Positions 41,006 through 48,919 are shown, numbered from the stretch's first letter. The stretch: DNA of 64,000 nt from Synechococcus sp. CCY 0621 (GCF_019038465.1 NZ_JAFKRH010000001.1:31064-95063); one strand, 5' to 3'. Translations and numbers: made by a program. Notes: generated by a model from the letters alone, not told the origin.

Positions 41006-41974
41006 ATGGCCTCCCCTCGGGATCGCTTGCCAGTCACCGTTCTCACGGGCTATCTCGGCTCCGGCAAGACCACGCTGCTGAACCGGATCCTCACCCATGA
41101 GCACGGCCTGAAAGTGGCCGTGATCGTCAACGAATTCGGCGACGTGGGCATCGACAACCAGCTGGTGATCGAGGCCGATGAAGAGATCTTCGAGATGAAC
41201 AACGGCTGCATCTGTTGCACCGTGCGTGGCGACCTCATCCGCATCATCGGCAATCTGATGAAGCGCCGCGACCGTTTCGACCATCTGGTGATCGAGACCA
41301 CCGGCCTGGCTGATCCCGCCCCGGTGATTCAGACCTTCTTCGTCGATGAGGACCTGCGCGACGAACTGAAGCTCGATGCCGTGGTCACCCTGGTTGACCT
41401 CAAGCATGTGGAGCAGCACTGGGACTGCGAGGAGGTCCAGGAGCAGCTCGCCTTCGCCGATGTGCTGCTGCTCAACAAGATCGATCTGGTCGATGTCGAG
41501 GCCTGCGTGGCGATCCAGCAGCGGACCCGGGCCCTCAATCCGCTGGCGCGGGTGATTCCCACCTGCCAGGCCGATGCGGCGATGGACCAGATCCTCGGCG
41601 TGGAGGCCTTCAGCCTTGAGCGAGCCCTGGCGATCGATCCGGAGTTTCTGACCTCCGACCACGACCATGAACACGACGGGGCTGTTGGCTCGGTGGCCTT
41701 CATCGAAGAGCGCCCGATGAGTTACAAGAAGCTGGAGCGATGGATCGATCGGCTGGTAAGTGAACGGGGCCCCGATCTGTTCCGGATGAAGGGCATCCTG
41801 CGGATCGACGGAGACAGCCATCGCTACGTCTTCCAGTCGGTGCACATGCTGATCGACAGCACCCGGGATCGCCCCTGGCGTGACGGCGAAACCCCCAGCA
41901 CCCAGTTCGTGATCATCGGCCGCGATCTCGACGAGGCCGCCCTGCGGGCCGGCTTCGAGGCCTGTGTGGCCTGA
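41006..41974 (+). CDS. CobW/COG0523-family GTPase, probable zinc chaperone
   Basis: The 322-residue product carries 'VTVLTGYLGSGKTTLLNRIL' (P-loop), 'NNGCICCTVRGDL' (the CxCC metal site), 'ETTGLADPAP' and 'LLLNKIDLVD' (base recognition). A short His/Asp-rich stretch 'DHDHEHDG' near residue 220 could bind zinc, and a CobW C-terminal domain follows. COG0523 members under Zur control deliver Zn2+ to client proteins. The Zur-like box upstream and ZnuA downstream favour that role over a cobalamin role. The WD40 gene starts 8 bases after its stop. Confidence 0.88.
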   Translation: MASPRDRLPVTVLTGYLGSGKTTLLNRILTHEHGLKVAVIVNEFGDVGIDNQLVIEADEEIFEMNNGCICCTVRGDLIRIIGNLMKRRDRFDHLVIETTGLADPAPVIQTFFVDEDLRDELKLDAVVTLVDLKHVEQHWDCEEVQEQLAFADVLLLNKIDLVDVEACVAIQQRTRALNPLARVIPTCQADAAMDQILGVEAFSLERALAIDPEFLTSDHDHEHDGAVGSVAFIEERPMSYKKLERWIDRLVSERGPDLFRMKGILRIDGDSHRYVFQSVHMLIDSTRDRPWRDGETPSTQFVIIGRDLDEAALRAGFEACVA

Positions 41975-41981
41975 GGACACC

Positions 41982-43082
41982 ATGGCGGCCCCCCCGACCC
42001 TGGTGCAGGAGCGACTCTGCGGCGCCTGCAGCCACGCGATCACGGCCCAGGCCTGGTCGGCCGATGGCGAGCTGCTGGCCATGGCGACGGCCGGCGGCGA
42101 GCTGTTGTTGATCGATTTCCGCGCTGGCTGCGAGGAGTGGCTGCGCGGCGAGCGGGACTGCAGCCTCGATGTGGCGGGCTTCAGCGCCGACGACCGCTTT
42201 CTGATGGCGGCGGGCCAGGACGGGAAGCTGCTGCTGTGGGAGCTGGGGGGCTCCGGTGTGCGGCCGATCGCCTTCGACCCCCTGCCTCTAGGTGGCCACT
42301 GGCTGGATGCGGCCGCCTGGCAGCCCCAGGGCTCCCTGTTGGCGGTGGGGGCCGGCAAGCAGGTGCGGCTGTGGGATGGCGCCAGCCGGAGCCTGCGCCC
42401 GGAGAGCCAGGAGCTGAAGGGCACGGTGCTGGCCCTGGCCTGGAGCCGTGATGGCCGGCGGCTGGCGGCGGTCTGCCACGGCGAGGTGCTGCTCTGGTCT
42501 CCGGACGACCCTGTCCAGGCCCCGCAGCGCTGCGCCACCGGTTCGGCGGGGCTGTCCCTGGGATGGTCCGGCCAGGGCAACCTGCTGGCCAGCGGCCAGC
42601 TGGACGGCTCGCTGATGCTCTGGCCCGACGGCGGGGCCGGTCGCGGCTGGCAGTTCCGTGGCTTCCCCGGCAAGGCGCGGGCCCTGACCTGGTGTGATCA
42701 GCCGGGGCGCCTGGCGCCGCTGCTGGCCGTCGCCTCCGCCGACATCGCCGTGCTCTGGAGTCAGCAGGATCGCGGTGCCAAAGGCTGGAAGCCGGAACCC
42801 CTGGTGCTGCATGAAGGCCGTGTCCATGCCGTCGCCTTTGCCCCCGGCAGCAGCCTGCTGGCCACCGCCTCGGGCGATGGCACGGTGGGTCTCTGGGATG
42901 GGCGAGGCCGGTTGCAGCAGTTGCTCGAGGGCGACGGCCAGGCCATCACCAGCCTCAGCTGGCGACCCGATGGCCGCCATCTGGTCGCCGGTGGTGAGCA
43001 GGGCCAGTGGTGGCTCTGGCCCGTGACCCTGCCCCCATCCGTCCGCTCGCGCCCCCCCAGTCCCGGAGGTTTTGCCCCATGA
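41982..43082 (+). CDS. WD40-repeat protein in the zinc operon
   Basis: A 366-residue protein made of about seven WD40-type repeats, with strands such as 'AWSADGELLAMATAGGELLL', 'GFSADDRFLMAAGQDGKLLL', 'LGWSGQGNLLASGQLDGSLM' and 'AFAPGSSLLATASGDGTVGL'. They should form one closed seven-bladed propeller with no added catalytic domain. ATG 41982 has GAGGA seven bases upstream and is preferred over GTG 41964. Its stop overlaps the znuA ATG (ATGA). A scaffold role in zinc handling is suggested by its place between the GTPase and ZnuA, but no direct evidence is seen. Confidence 0.85.
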   Translation: MAAPPTLVQERLCGACSHAITAQAWSADGELLAMATAGGELLLIDFRAGCEEWLRGERDCSLDVAGFSADDRFLMAAGQDGKLLLWELGGSGVRPIAFDPLPLGGHWLDAAAWQPQGSLLAVGAGKQVRLWDGASRSLRPESQELKGTVLALAWSRDGRRLAAVCHGEVLLWSPDDPVQAPQRCATGSAGLSLGWSGQGNLLASGQLDGSLMLWPDGGAGRGWQFRGFPGKARALTWCDQPGRLAPLLAVASADIAVLWSQQDRGAKGWKPEPLVLHEGRVHAVAFAPGSSLLATASGDGTVGLWDGRGRLQQLLEGDGQAITSLSWRPDGRHLVAGGEQGQWWLWPVTLPPSVRSRPPSPGGFAP

Positions 43083-44044
43083 TCCAGCCCCCTTCCCGTC
43101 GTCCCCTGCTGGCCCTGGCCATGGGTCTGTCCGCCCTCCTGCTGGCCTGCCGTCCGGCGGTGGAGTCGGCAGCACCCCAGGGCGGCCGCACCGATCGCCC
43201 CAAGGTGGTGACCACCTTCCTGCCGATCACCCTGTTCACCCGCGCCGTGGCCGGCGACTGCGCCGAGGTGACGGCGCTGATCCCCGCCGCCAGCGGCCCC
43301 CATGATTTCCAGGCCCGGCCGGGAGATGTGGCGGCCATCCGCAACGCCAGGGTGCTGGTGAAGAACGGCCTGGGCATGGAATCGTTCCTCGACAAGCTGG
43401 TGCAGGGCGCCGAAAACCCCGCCCTCAAGGTGATCGATTCCAGCCGCGGCATCGCCACCCTGGAGAACACCGAAAAGCCCGCCGGCGAGAACGACCATGG
43501 CCATGATCACGGCCACGACCACGGCCCCATCAATCCCCACATCTGGCTCGATCCGGTGCGGGCCGCCCAGCAGGTGGACAACATTCGCGATGGCCTGATC
43601 GCCGCCGATCCCGCCTGCGCCGATGGCTACCGCCGCAATGCCGCCGCCTTCAGCGGCCAGCTGCGCCAGCTCAACACAGAATTCGAGAAGCAACTGGCGC
43701 CCTTCCGGGGCAAGACCTTTGTGGTGGTGCACGACTTCGCCCCCTACTTCGCCGAGCGCTACGGCCTCAAGGCCGAGTACCTGGTGGATGTGCCCGAGCA
43801 GAACCCCTCGCCGGCGGATCTGGCGCGGGTGGCCGACACGGTGAAGCGCAGCCAGCTGCGGGCCCTGCTCAGCGAGCCCCAGGAGGGCAACCGCTCCTTC
43901 AACGCCCTGGCCGGCGATCTCGGGATCCGCATCAGCGTCTTCGATCCGATGGAAACCGGCACCGAGGAGGCCTCCCGCAAGCCGGCCACCTATGGCGAGG
44001 TGATGGGCCGCAACGTCGCCGACCTGGTGAGCGCGTTCCGCTGA
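43079..44044 (+). CDS. znuA: Zinc ABC transporter substrate-binding lipoprotein
   Basis: The 321-residue product has a lipoprotein signal ('ALAMGLSALLLAC', Cys 24). It has the cluster A-I metal-receptor fold: 'VVTTFLPITLFTRAVAG', 'SGPHDFQARP' (first His), 'NPHIWLDPVRAAQQV' (second His), 'VVVHDFAPYFAERYGL' (third His) and 'FDPMETGTEE' (Asp). A His/Asp-rich loop 'DHGHDHGHDHG' near residue 140 is typical of zinc rather than manganese receptors. ATG 43079 overlaps the WD40 stop. An intact permease and ATPase are not found downstream, where only a stub follows. Confidence 0.9.
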   Translation: MIQPPSRRPLLALAMGLSALLLACRPAVESAAPQGGRTDRPKVVTTFLPITLFTRAVAGDCAEVTALIPAASGPHDFQARPGDVAAIRNARVLVKNGLGMESFLDKLVQGAENPALKVIDSSRGIATLENTEKPAGENDHGHDHGHDHGPINPHIWLDPVRAAQQVDNIRDGLIAADPACADGYRRNAAAFSGQLRQLNTEFEKQLAPFRGKTFVVVHDFAPYFAERYGLKAEYLVDVPEQNPSPADLARVADTVKRSQLRALLSEPQEGNRSFNALAGDLGIRISVFDPMETGTEEASRKPATYGEVMGRNVADLVSAFR

Positions 44045-44082
44045 TGCAAGCGCCGGAGGTTGGGGGTCTGGTGATCAGATGA
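44044..44082 (+). other. 13-codon micro-frame between znuA and the permease stub, possible znuC deletion scar
   Basis: An ATG overlapping the znuA stop (TGATG) opens a frame of 12 residues (MQAPEVGGLVIR) that ends in a TGA overlapping the next ATG (ATGA at 44079-44082). This is exactly the chain of overlaps expected if an ATPase gene (znuC) between znuA and znuB had been reduced to its ends by deletion. There is too little sequence to prove homology with ZnuC. Confidence 0.3.
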
Positions 44083-44327
44083 CGGAGCTCTCCCAGCTCG
44101 GCACGGTGATCGGCCAGCCGTTCATGCAGCGTGCCCTGGTGGGGGGACTGCTGAGCGGGACCCTGGGCGGCCTGCTGGGCAGTTTCGCCGTGCTGGGGCT
44201 GCTCGGTTCTGGCCTCACCAACCTGCCCTCGGGCCCCTGCGTGGTGATCGTGCAGTTCTTCGGCTTACTTCTGGCCCTTGGCGTCAGCCTGTGGCGCCGG
44301 CAGCGGGGCAGGACGTCCCTGGCCTAG
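44079..44327 (+). CDS. 82-residue remnant of a ZnuB-type permease
   Basis: Residues 1-39 ('IGQPFMQRALVGGLLSGTLG' and 'GLLGSFAVL') match the N-terminus of ABC-3 family metal permeases (ZnuB), which normally have 'PFMQRALLGGxLxGxLxGLLG'. Residues 45-77 ('GLTNLPSGPCVVIVQFFGLL', 'LALGVSLWRRQRG') match the C-terminal 'LPSGPxIVLV...' end of the same family. The roughly 190 residues between are gone without breaking the frame. The product would have two hydrophobic helices and cannot form a transport channel of the normal kind. It may be a decayed gene or a retained mini-protein. The frame ends 4 bases into the convergent exonuclease gene. Confidence 0.6.
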   Translation: MTELSQLGTVIGQPFMQRALVGGLLSGTLGGLLGSFAVLGLLGSGLTNLPSGPCVVIVQFFGLLLALGVSLWRRQRGRTSLA

Positions 44328-45040
44328 TCGGCCGTTCCGTCCCGGCCCGCCGCCAGCACGATGTTGGCGCAGGCCTCGGCGTCGGAGAGGGCATCGTGGT
44401 GCTGGAGTGGCAGTCCCAGATGGCGGCACACATCCGGCAATTTGGTGGGCCGCAGATTCCAGGCCTGCCTGGCCAGCTGGACCGTGCAGACAAAAGGTTG
44501 GCTCGGAGGCCGCAGGCCGGCCTGCTCACAGCAGGCCCGCATCACGCCGGCATCAAAACTGGCGTTGTGGGCGGCGATGAATTGCGCCCCCTCCAGACAG
44601 GCCGCCAGCTGCGGCCAGAGCTCCGCGAACGGGGGTTCCTGGGCCACCTGCGACCAGCTGATGCCGTGGATGGCGGTGAACTGGAAGGTCCGCCGCGGCG
44701 GGCGAATCAAGCGATGCTCGCGGCGCACGATGGTTCGCCGCTCCACCCGCACCAGGGCGATCGAGCAGGCGCTGTCACGGCCTTGATCGGCCGTCTCGAA
44801 ATCCAGGGCCACGAAGCAACCCTGCGGAACGTCCCCCAGGCCAGGGCCGATCACTGGCGCTGGCGATGGTTGCCGCTGGCGCAGGGCGGCTTCAGCGCAA
44901 CGCAGAAAGAGCCGTTCATCACGTTCCAGGTTGGCGGCACCCCAGCGACTGCGGTGCGTCCACAGTTGTTCATAGCGAAGGACGTCCTGCTCCGCCCAGC
45001 CCACTGCCCTGAGTGCAGCGCCACGGCACGACTCATCCAT
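44324..45040 (-). CDS. DEDDh-type 3'-5' exonuclease, DnaQ-like
   Basis: In this 238-residue product the exonuclease domain begins near residue 75 with 'CFVALDFETADQGRDSACSI' (Asp, Glu). It continues with 'AIHGIS', 'FIAAHNASFDAGVMRACCEQ' (Asp) and 'HHDALSDAEACANIVLA' (His, Asp), so all five catalytic positions are present. The first 70 residues are a helical extension not seen in the proofreading subunit of Pol III. It is a stand-alone DnaQ-like nuclease, possibly in repair or RNA turnover. The stop overlaps the permease stub by 4 bases. Confidence 0.82.
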   Translation of the reverse strand: MDESCRGAALRAVGWAEQDVLRYEQLWTHRSRWGAANLERDERLFLRCAEAALRQRQPSPAPVIGPGLGDVPQGCFVALDFETADQGRDSACSIALVRVERRTIVRREHRLIRPPRRTFQFTAIHGISWSQVAQEPPFAELWPQLAACLEGAQFIAAHNASFDAGVMRACCEQAGLRPPSQPFVCTVQLARQAWNLRPTKLPDVCRHLGLPLQHHDALSDAEACANIVLAAGRDGTAD

Positions 45041-45393
45041 GGGTCTGACGGCTGGCGTTGTCTCTCCTGCTTACCAGAGGCCGCGGGCCTACGGGGCGAC
45101 GGCAGCACGGGGGCACCGCCAAAGCGCCAGCGCACACCGCCGTCGTAGCTGAGTTCGTTGACGTTGCTCCGGAAGGAGCCCCCCACCCCGGCGTGTGTTG
45201 GCGGCTGGTGCCGTTGTTGACCGGCAAGGTGGGGCCGGCCAGGGGACGTGCCGACGAAGCTGTTCCAGCTGCCCCCTCTGACAAAGGGCCTTTTCAGCAC
45301 CGGATCCCACACAAAACCATTAAAAGACTCTGGACCAGCTGTGAATTTTGAACCAGGAACTCTTCCGGAAGTCCGTGACTCCGTTTGAGCCGC
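45041..45393 (-). other. Gene-poor stretch, open frame of doubtful reality
   Basis: A minus-strand frame of 153 codons (44851-45312) crosses part of this region and overlaps the exonuclease gene heavily. Its upstream part contains 'RPFVRGGSWNSFVGTS', loosely like sulfatase-modifying-factor proteins, but the rest shows no family pattern. I do not call a gene. Confidence 0.35.
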
Positions 45394-45663
45394 TCAGGGC
45401 TGTCCAGGGGCGAAACACCTGGATAGATTGATGGAATAAATCGTGCCGTTGAACGTCACCTTGAGCGGTGCGGCTTCTCAAGGCTGCAACGGGATCAGGA
45501 AACCCATGGCAGCGAGCAGGACTACGGAGCTCGGCACTATGGCCTTGATTGGATTGATCAGCAGCGGCCGGAGATGGAACTGCCACCAGTGACCCGCTTG
45601 ATTGGCTCTGCTCTGGCTATCACGAGCAAGGACCATCTTGGGTTGAAGCAGTGGGTTGGCCAC
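45394..45663 (-). pseudogene. Fragment of a secreted protein gene
   Basis: The minus strand gives a signal-like segment 'IVPSSVVLLAAMGFLIPLQP', then a TGA (near 45478), then 'EAAPLKVTFNGTIYSINL' and an early stop. The segment after the TGA resembles the first strand of beta-rich secreted proteins that carry GPLP sorting tails in picocyanobacteria. No start codon is close to the signal segment and no C-terminus follows. It is most likely a decayed 5' fragment. Homology is by eye only. Confidence 0.3.
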
Positions 45664-45786
45664 GTGCCATTGTTCTCACTCGACAACGTAATGGAGGTGG
45701 AAGAAAAACGCCAGTTTCTGATATCTCGCATCGGGCTCGCCGCTCACCCGCATGGGCGTGTCCTTTGAGATGACGCCCCACACTGG

Positions 45787-46296
45787 CTAGTTCACTTGCC
45801 TGACTTCGACGGTCGCCATCTGCAGATGGTTGCTGGCCCTGCAGACGGCAGACCCCTGGCCCGTACCCCCCTGGTTGGTCCGGCTGGTGAAGGTCCATTG
45901 GAAGGTTCGTTGCGCCCCGTCATCCGCTGTTTCGTCAAAGCGGCTGATTCGTTTGTAACTGTCTGGATACAGCAGTTTGCTACTTGCGAGTTTCTCGCAT
46001 TCCGCCTGTTGTTCTGAGCGCCGATCCTTCACGGTCACCTCTGGTGCCGGATCGGGTAAGAAGGTAAGCCTGCCCAGCAGCCCGAGGCTGGCGAGAAGGA
46101 CCAGGCCCGTGCAGCAGAGCACGGCAATGACCCATCGCGGTTTTCCATTGTTCCGATTTCGCCGGCTCCGCAGCAACCTGGCAATGGAGCGCGATCGTCG
46201 AGCCTGAGTTCTCTGCCTACGGGCTGGGTTGGCTCGCTTGCGTTTCCTGCTGCGGCGCTTCAGCCACGATGTCAGAGGATTGTTCAGGCCAGCCAT
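45787..46296 (-). CDS. Single-pass membrane hypothetical protein
   Basis: A 169-residue product with a strongly basic N-terminus (about 50 residues rich in Arg and Lys) and one transmembrane helix ('WVIAVLCCTGLVLLASLGLL'). A C-terminal domain of about 75 residues has two Cys ('QQAECEKLASSKLLYPDSYK' and 'GSAVCRASNHL') and an 'FQWTFTSRTNQGG' beta motif. The outer domain resembles small secreted domains of other cyanobacterial proteins where the two Cys probably pair. The function is unknown. GC is lower here than in neighbouring operons. Confidence 0.55.
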   Translation of the reverse strand: MAGLNNPLTSWLKRRSRKRKRANPARRQRTQARRSRSIARLLRSRRNRNNGKPRWVIAVLCCTGLVLLASLGLLGRLTFLPDPAPEVTVKDRRSEQQAECEKLASSKLLYPDSYKRISRFDETADDGAQRTFQWTFTSRTNQGGTGQGSAVCRASNHLQMATVEVRQVN

Positions 46297-46437
46297 TCAG
46301 ATGGTCTGGCGATGGGCAGGTGGACGGACTGCAAAGAAAATGGGCTGTTGACCATATCCGCATATCATAGCAGTCATTTTTCCGCGGACAGGTCCCTCTT
46401 CCCTTCTGTCTGGCGAGGGACACTCCGGCGACTTTAC

Positions 46438-47352
46438 TCAGAGCCCAGCCCCGCAGAACTTGCAATGGAGCGCATCAGGATCATGGCCGCCCTTCTGGCA
46501 GGCCCCGCAGACGATCAACTGTTTTTGATCCTCCTGCTGCGGGGCCTGGAACTCGCCCGATCCGGCTGACGTTCCTGCGGCAGGCCGCAGCACCTTCAGG
46601 CCGATTTCGGCGCTGAGGATGCCGGTGGGCACGGCGATGATGCTGTAGCCGATCAGCATCACCACCGAGGCCATGAAGCGCCCCAGGGGTGTCACCGGGG
46701 CCACGTCGCCGTAGCCCACCGTGGTGATCGTGACGCAGGCCCAGTAGATGGCCACCGGAATGCTGCCGAAGCCGTCATTGCCGGCCTCGATCACATACAT
46801 GAAGGCGCCGATCAGGATCACCAGCGTCACCATGGCCAGCAGGAACACGGTGATCTTGCGGCGGGCGGCGATCAGGGCGCTCCAGAGCAGTTCCGCCTCC
46901 TGCAGGTAGGCCCCCAGCTTCAGCACCCGGAACACCCGCAGCAGCCGCAGCACCCGCACCACCAGGAACAGCTGCCCGCCACCGATCAGCAGGCCCAGGT
47001 AGGAGGGCAGGATCGCCATCAGATCCACAATCCCGAAGAAGCTGGTGGCGTACCGCCGTGGCTCCGCCACCACCAGCAGCCGCAGCAGGTATTCGAGGCT
47101 GAACAGCAGGGTGAAGCCCCACTCCAGCCGCAGGAAGGTGCCGGCCCAGTGTTGCCGCAGCAGTGGGTCGCTCTCCAGCACCACCGCCAGCACACTCAGG
47201 GCGATCGCCAGCATCAGCAGGGCGTCGAAGGCCTTGCCGGAGGGGGTGTCCGTCTCGAGGATGGTGCGCTCCAGCCACGGGCGCCCGACCACCCGCACCA
47301 GGGCCAGGGCCAGGACGATCAGGCCGCCCAGCAGCAGCGGCACCAGCACCAT
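46438..47352 (-). CDS. Voltage-gated-type ion channel with a C-terminal zinc ribbon
   Basis: In this 304-residue product, residues 35-250 are a six-helix Kv-like channel: S4 reads 'LVVRVLRLLRVFRVLKL' with regularly spaced Arg, and the pore loop 'YWACVTITTVGYGDVAPVTP' holds the filter TVGYGD. S6 is 'VVMLIGYSIIAVPTGILSAE'. After a linker the last 23 residues form 'CGACQKGGHDPDALHCKFCG', a CxxC...CxxC zinc ribbon in the cytoplasm. The gene starts 2 bases after livF and so appears to close the hemL-liv operon. Confidence 0.85.
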   Translation of the reverse strand: MVLVPLLLGGLIVLALALVRVVGRPWLERTILETDTPSGKAFDALLMLAIALSVLAVVLESDPLLRQHWAGTFLRLEWGFTLLFSLEYLLRLLVVAEPRRYATSFFGIVDLMAILPSYLGLLIGGGQLFLVVRVLRLLRVFRVLKLGAYLQEAELLWSALIAARRKITVFLLAMVTLVILIGAFMYVIEAGNDGFGSIPVAIYWACVTITTVGYGDVAPVTPLGRFMASVVMLIGYSIIAVPTGILSAEIGLKVLRPAAGTSAGSGEFQAPQQEDQKQLIVCGACQKGGHDPDALHCKFCGAGL

Positions 47353-47354
47353 CC

Positions 47355-48071
47355 TCAGCCGCTCCCCAGGTAGGAGGCCCGCAGCCCCGCATCGGCCAGC
47401 AGGTCGGCGGCGCTGCCCTCCAGGCTGATGCTGCCGCTCTCCAGCACCACGCCGCGGTCGGCGATCTCCAGGGCGGCGGTGGCGTTCTGCTCTACCAGCA
47501 ACATCGACAGCCCGCCTGCGTGCAGGGCCGCCAGGGCGGCCATCACCTCGGCCACCAGTTTTGGCGCCAGGCCCAGGCTGGGCTCATCCAGCAGCAGCAG
47601 GCTGGGCCGGCCCATCAGGGCCCGGGCGATTGCCAGCATCTGCTGCTCGCCCCCGGACAGATTGCCGGCCAGCTGGCGGCGCCGTTCCGCCAGGCGGGGA
47701 AACAGGCCGTAGCAGCGTTCCAGGTCGGCGGCGATGCCGGCCCGGTCGCGTCGCAGCCAGGCACCCAGTTCCAGGTTGGTGGCCACGGTCTGCCGCGCCA
47801 GCACCCGCCGGCCCTCAGGACAGTGGCCGATGCCGAGGCGCACCGTGCGGTGGGTGCGCACCCCCGCCAGGTCGGCGCCGCGCCACAGCACCTGGCCGGC
47901 GGCGGTAGGAACCAGCCGGGAGATGGCGCGCAGGGTGGTGCTCTTGCCGGCGCCGTTGGCCCCCAGCAGCGTCACCAGCTCGCCCTCCCGCACCTGCAGA
48001 TCGAGTCCCCGCAGAGCGGTGAGGGCGCCGTAGCGCACCGTGAGCCGGCGCAACTCGAGCAATGGCGTCAT
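47355..48071 (-). CDS. livF: Branched-chain amino acid-type ABC transporter ATPase
   Basis: A 238-residue ATPase with 'VTLLGANGAGKSTTLRAISR' (Walker A), 'AGNLSGGEQQMLAIARALMG' (signature) and 'LLLLDEPSLGLAPKLV' (Walker B). The short length and 'MLLVEQNATAALEIADRGVV' tail are typical of LivF rather than LivG. It is the second ATPase of the hydrophobic amino acid (HAAT) type transporter encoded here. The ATG overlaps the livG stop (ATGA). Cyanobacterial relatives include the neutral amino acid (NatA-E) and urea (UrtA-E) systems, and the substrate cannot be fixed from sequence. Confidence 0.92.
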   Translation of the reverse strand: MTPLLELRRLTVRYGALTALRGLDLQVREGELVTLLGANGAGKSTTLRAISRLVPTAAGQVLWRGADLAGVRTHRTVRLGIGHCPEGRRVLARQTVATNLELGAWLRRDRAGIAADLERCYGLFPRLAERRRQLAGNLSGGEQQMLAIARALMGRPSLLLLDEPSLGLAPKLVAEVMAALAALHAGGLSMLLVEQNATAALEIADRGVVLESGSISLEGSAADLLADAGLRASYLGSG

Positions 48072-48919
48072 CGGCCGTCTCCGGCGGCCCGGCCCGCGCC
48101 GCCGCCCGAGCCCCCACCCGAACCCCCACCCGAACCCCCCAGGTAGGCCTCGATCACCCGCGGGTCGCGACGCACCTCGGCGGGGCTGCCCAGGGCGATC
48201 CGTTCGCCGAAGTTGAGCACCGCCAGGCGGTCGCAGAGCCGCATCATCAACGGCACGTGGTGCTCAATGATCAGCACCGTCAGGGCGAACTGGTCGCGGA
48301 TCCGGCCGATCAGCTGCTGCAGGTCGTCCTTTTCGGAGGGGTTCATGCCGGCGGCAGGTTCATCCAGCAGCAGCAGCTGGGGTGCCGTCGCCAGGGCCCG
48401 GGCGATCTCCAGCCGCCGACGGTCGCCGTAGGGCAGATCCCCGGCCCGCTGCTCCGCCAGGGCCCCCAGATCCAGCAGGCTCAGCAGCTCCATCGCCCGG
48501 GCCTCCAGCCGCCCCTGGTGGCGGCGGAAGCTGCCGTTGCCCAGCAGGGCCCCCAGCAGGGGGGCGCGGGCGGCGTTGTGCAAGCCCACCAGCACGTTCT
48601 CCCGCACCGACAGGCTTTCGAACAGTCGCAGGTTCTGGAAGGTGCGGGCGATGCCGAGCCGGTTGAGACCGCTGGCCCCCAGGCCCGTGGTGGGCACCCC
48701 CCGCCAGAGGCAGCGGCCGCCGCTGGGGTTGGTGAGGCCGGAGATCACGTTGAACAGGGTGGTCTTTCCGGCGCCGTTGGGGCCGATCAGGCCAAAGATC
48801 TCCCCCTCAGCCAGCTCCAGGCTCACCCGATCAAGGGCCAGCAGGCCGCCGAAGCGACAGCTGATCGCCTCCACCTGCAGCAGGGGAGACGGGGCGGTGC
48901 CGTGGGTGCTGTGGCTCAT
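48068..48919 (-). CDS. livG: Branched-chain amino acid-type ABC transporter ATPase
   Basis: A 283-residue ATPase with 'IFGLIGPNGAGKTTLFNVIS' (Walker A), 'GDLPYGDRRRLEIARALATA' (a LivG-type signature with PYG in place of LSGG) and 'LLLLDEPAAGMNPSEKDDL' (Walker B). The C-terminal 23 residues are an added Gly-Ser tail made from a 12-base tandem repeat, not part of the fold. The start at ATG 48919 overlaps the livM stop; the upstream frame antisense to livM is not coding. It pairs with LivF under LivH and LivM. Confidence 0.92.
   Translation of the reverse strand: MSHSTHGTAPSPLLQVEAISCRFGGLLALDRVSLELAEGEIFGLIGPNGAGKTTLFNVISGLTNPSGGRCLWRGVPTTGLGASGLNRLGIARTFQNLRLFESLSVRENVLVGLHNAARAPLLGALLGNGSFRRHQGRLEARAMELLSLLDLGALAEQRAGDLPYGDRRRLEIARALATAPQLLLLDEPAAGMNPSEKDDLQQLIGRIRDQFALTVLIIEHHVPLMMRLCDRLAVLNFGERIALGSPAEVRRDPRVIEAYLGGSGGGSGGGSGGGAGRAAGDGR
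48107..48140 (+). repeat. 12-base tandem repeat in the 3' end of livG
   Basis: CGAGCCCCCACC, CGAACCCCCACC and CGAACCCCCC run head to tail, about 2.8 copies. On the minus strand they encode GGGSGGGSGGGSGG near the LivG C-terminus. Such repeats change copy number by slippage, so tail length may vary between strains. Confidence 0.75.

Noticed and set aside
44851..45312. A 153-codon minus-strand frame with an RGGSW segment, considered as a sulfatase-modifying-factor-type gene fragment.
   Set aside because: Only a few residues agree, most of the frame overlaps the exonuclease gene, and no other family motif is present.
48100..48145. The short repeats in livG considered as the edge of a CRISPR array.
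   Set aside because: Units are 12 bases, contiguous and in frame in a coding region, with no spacers.
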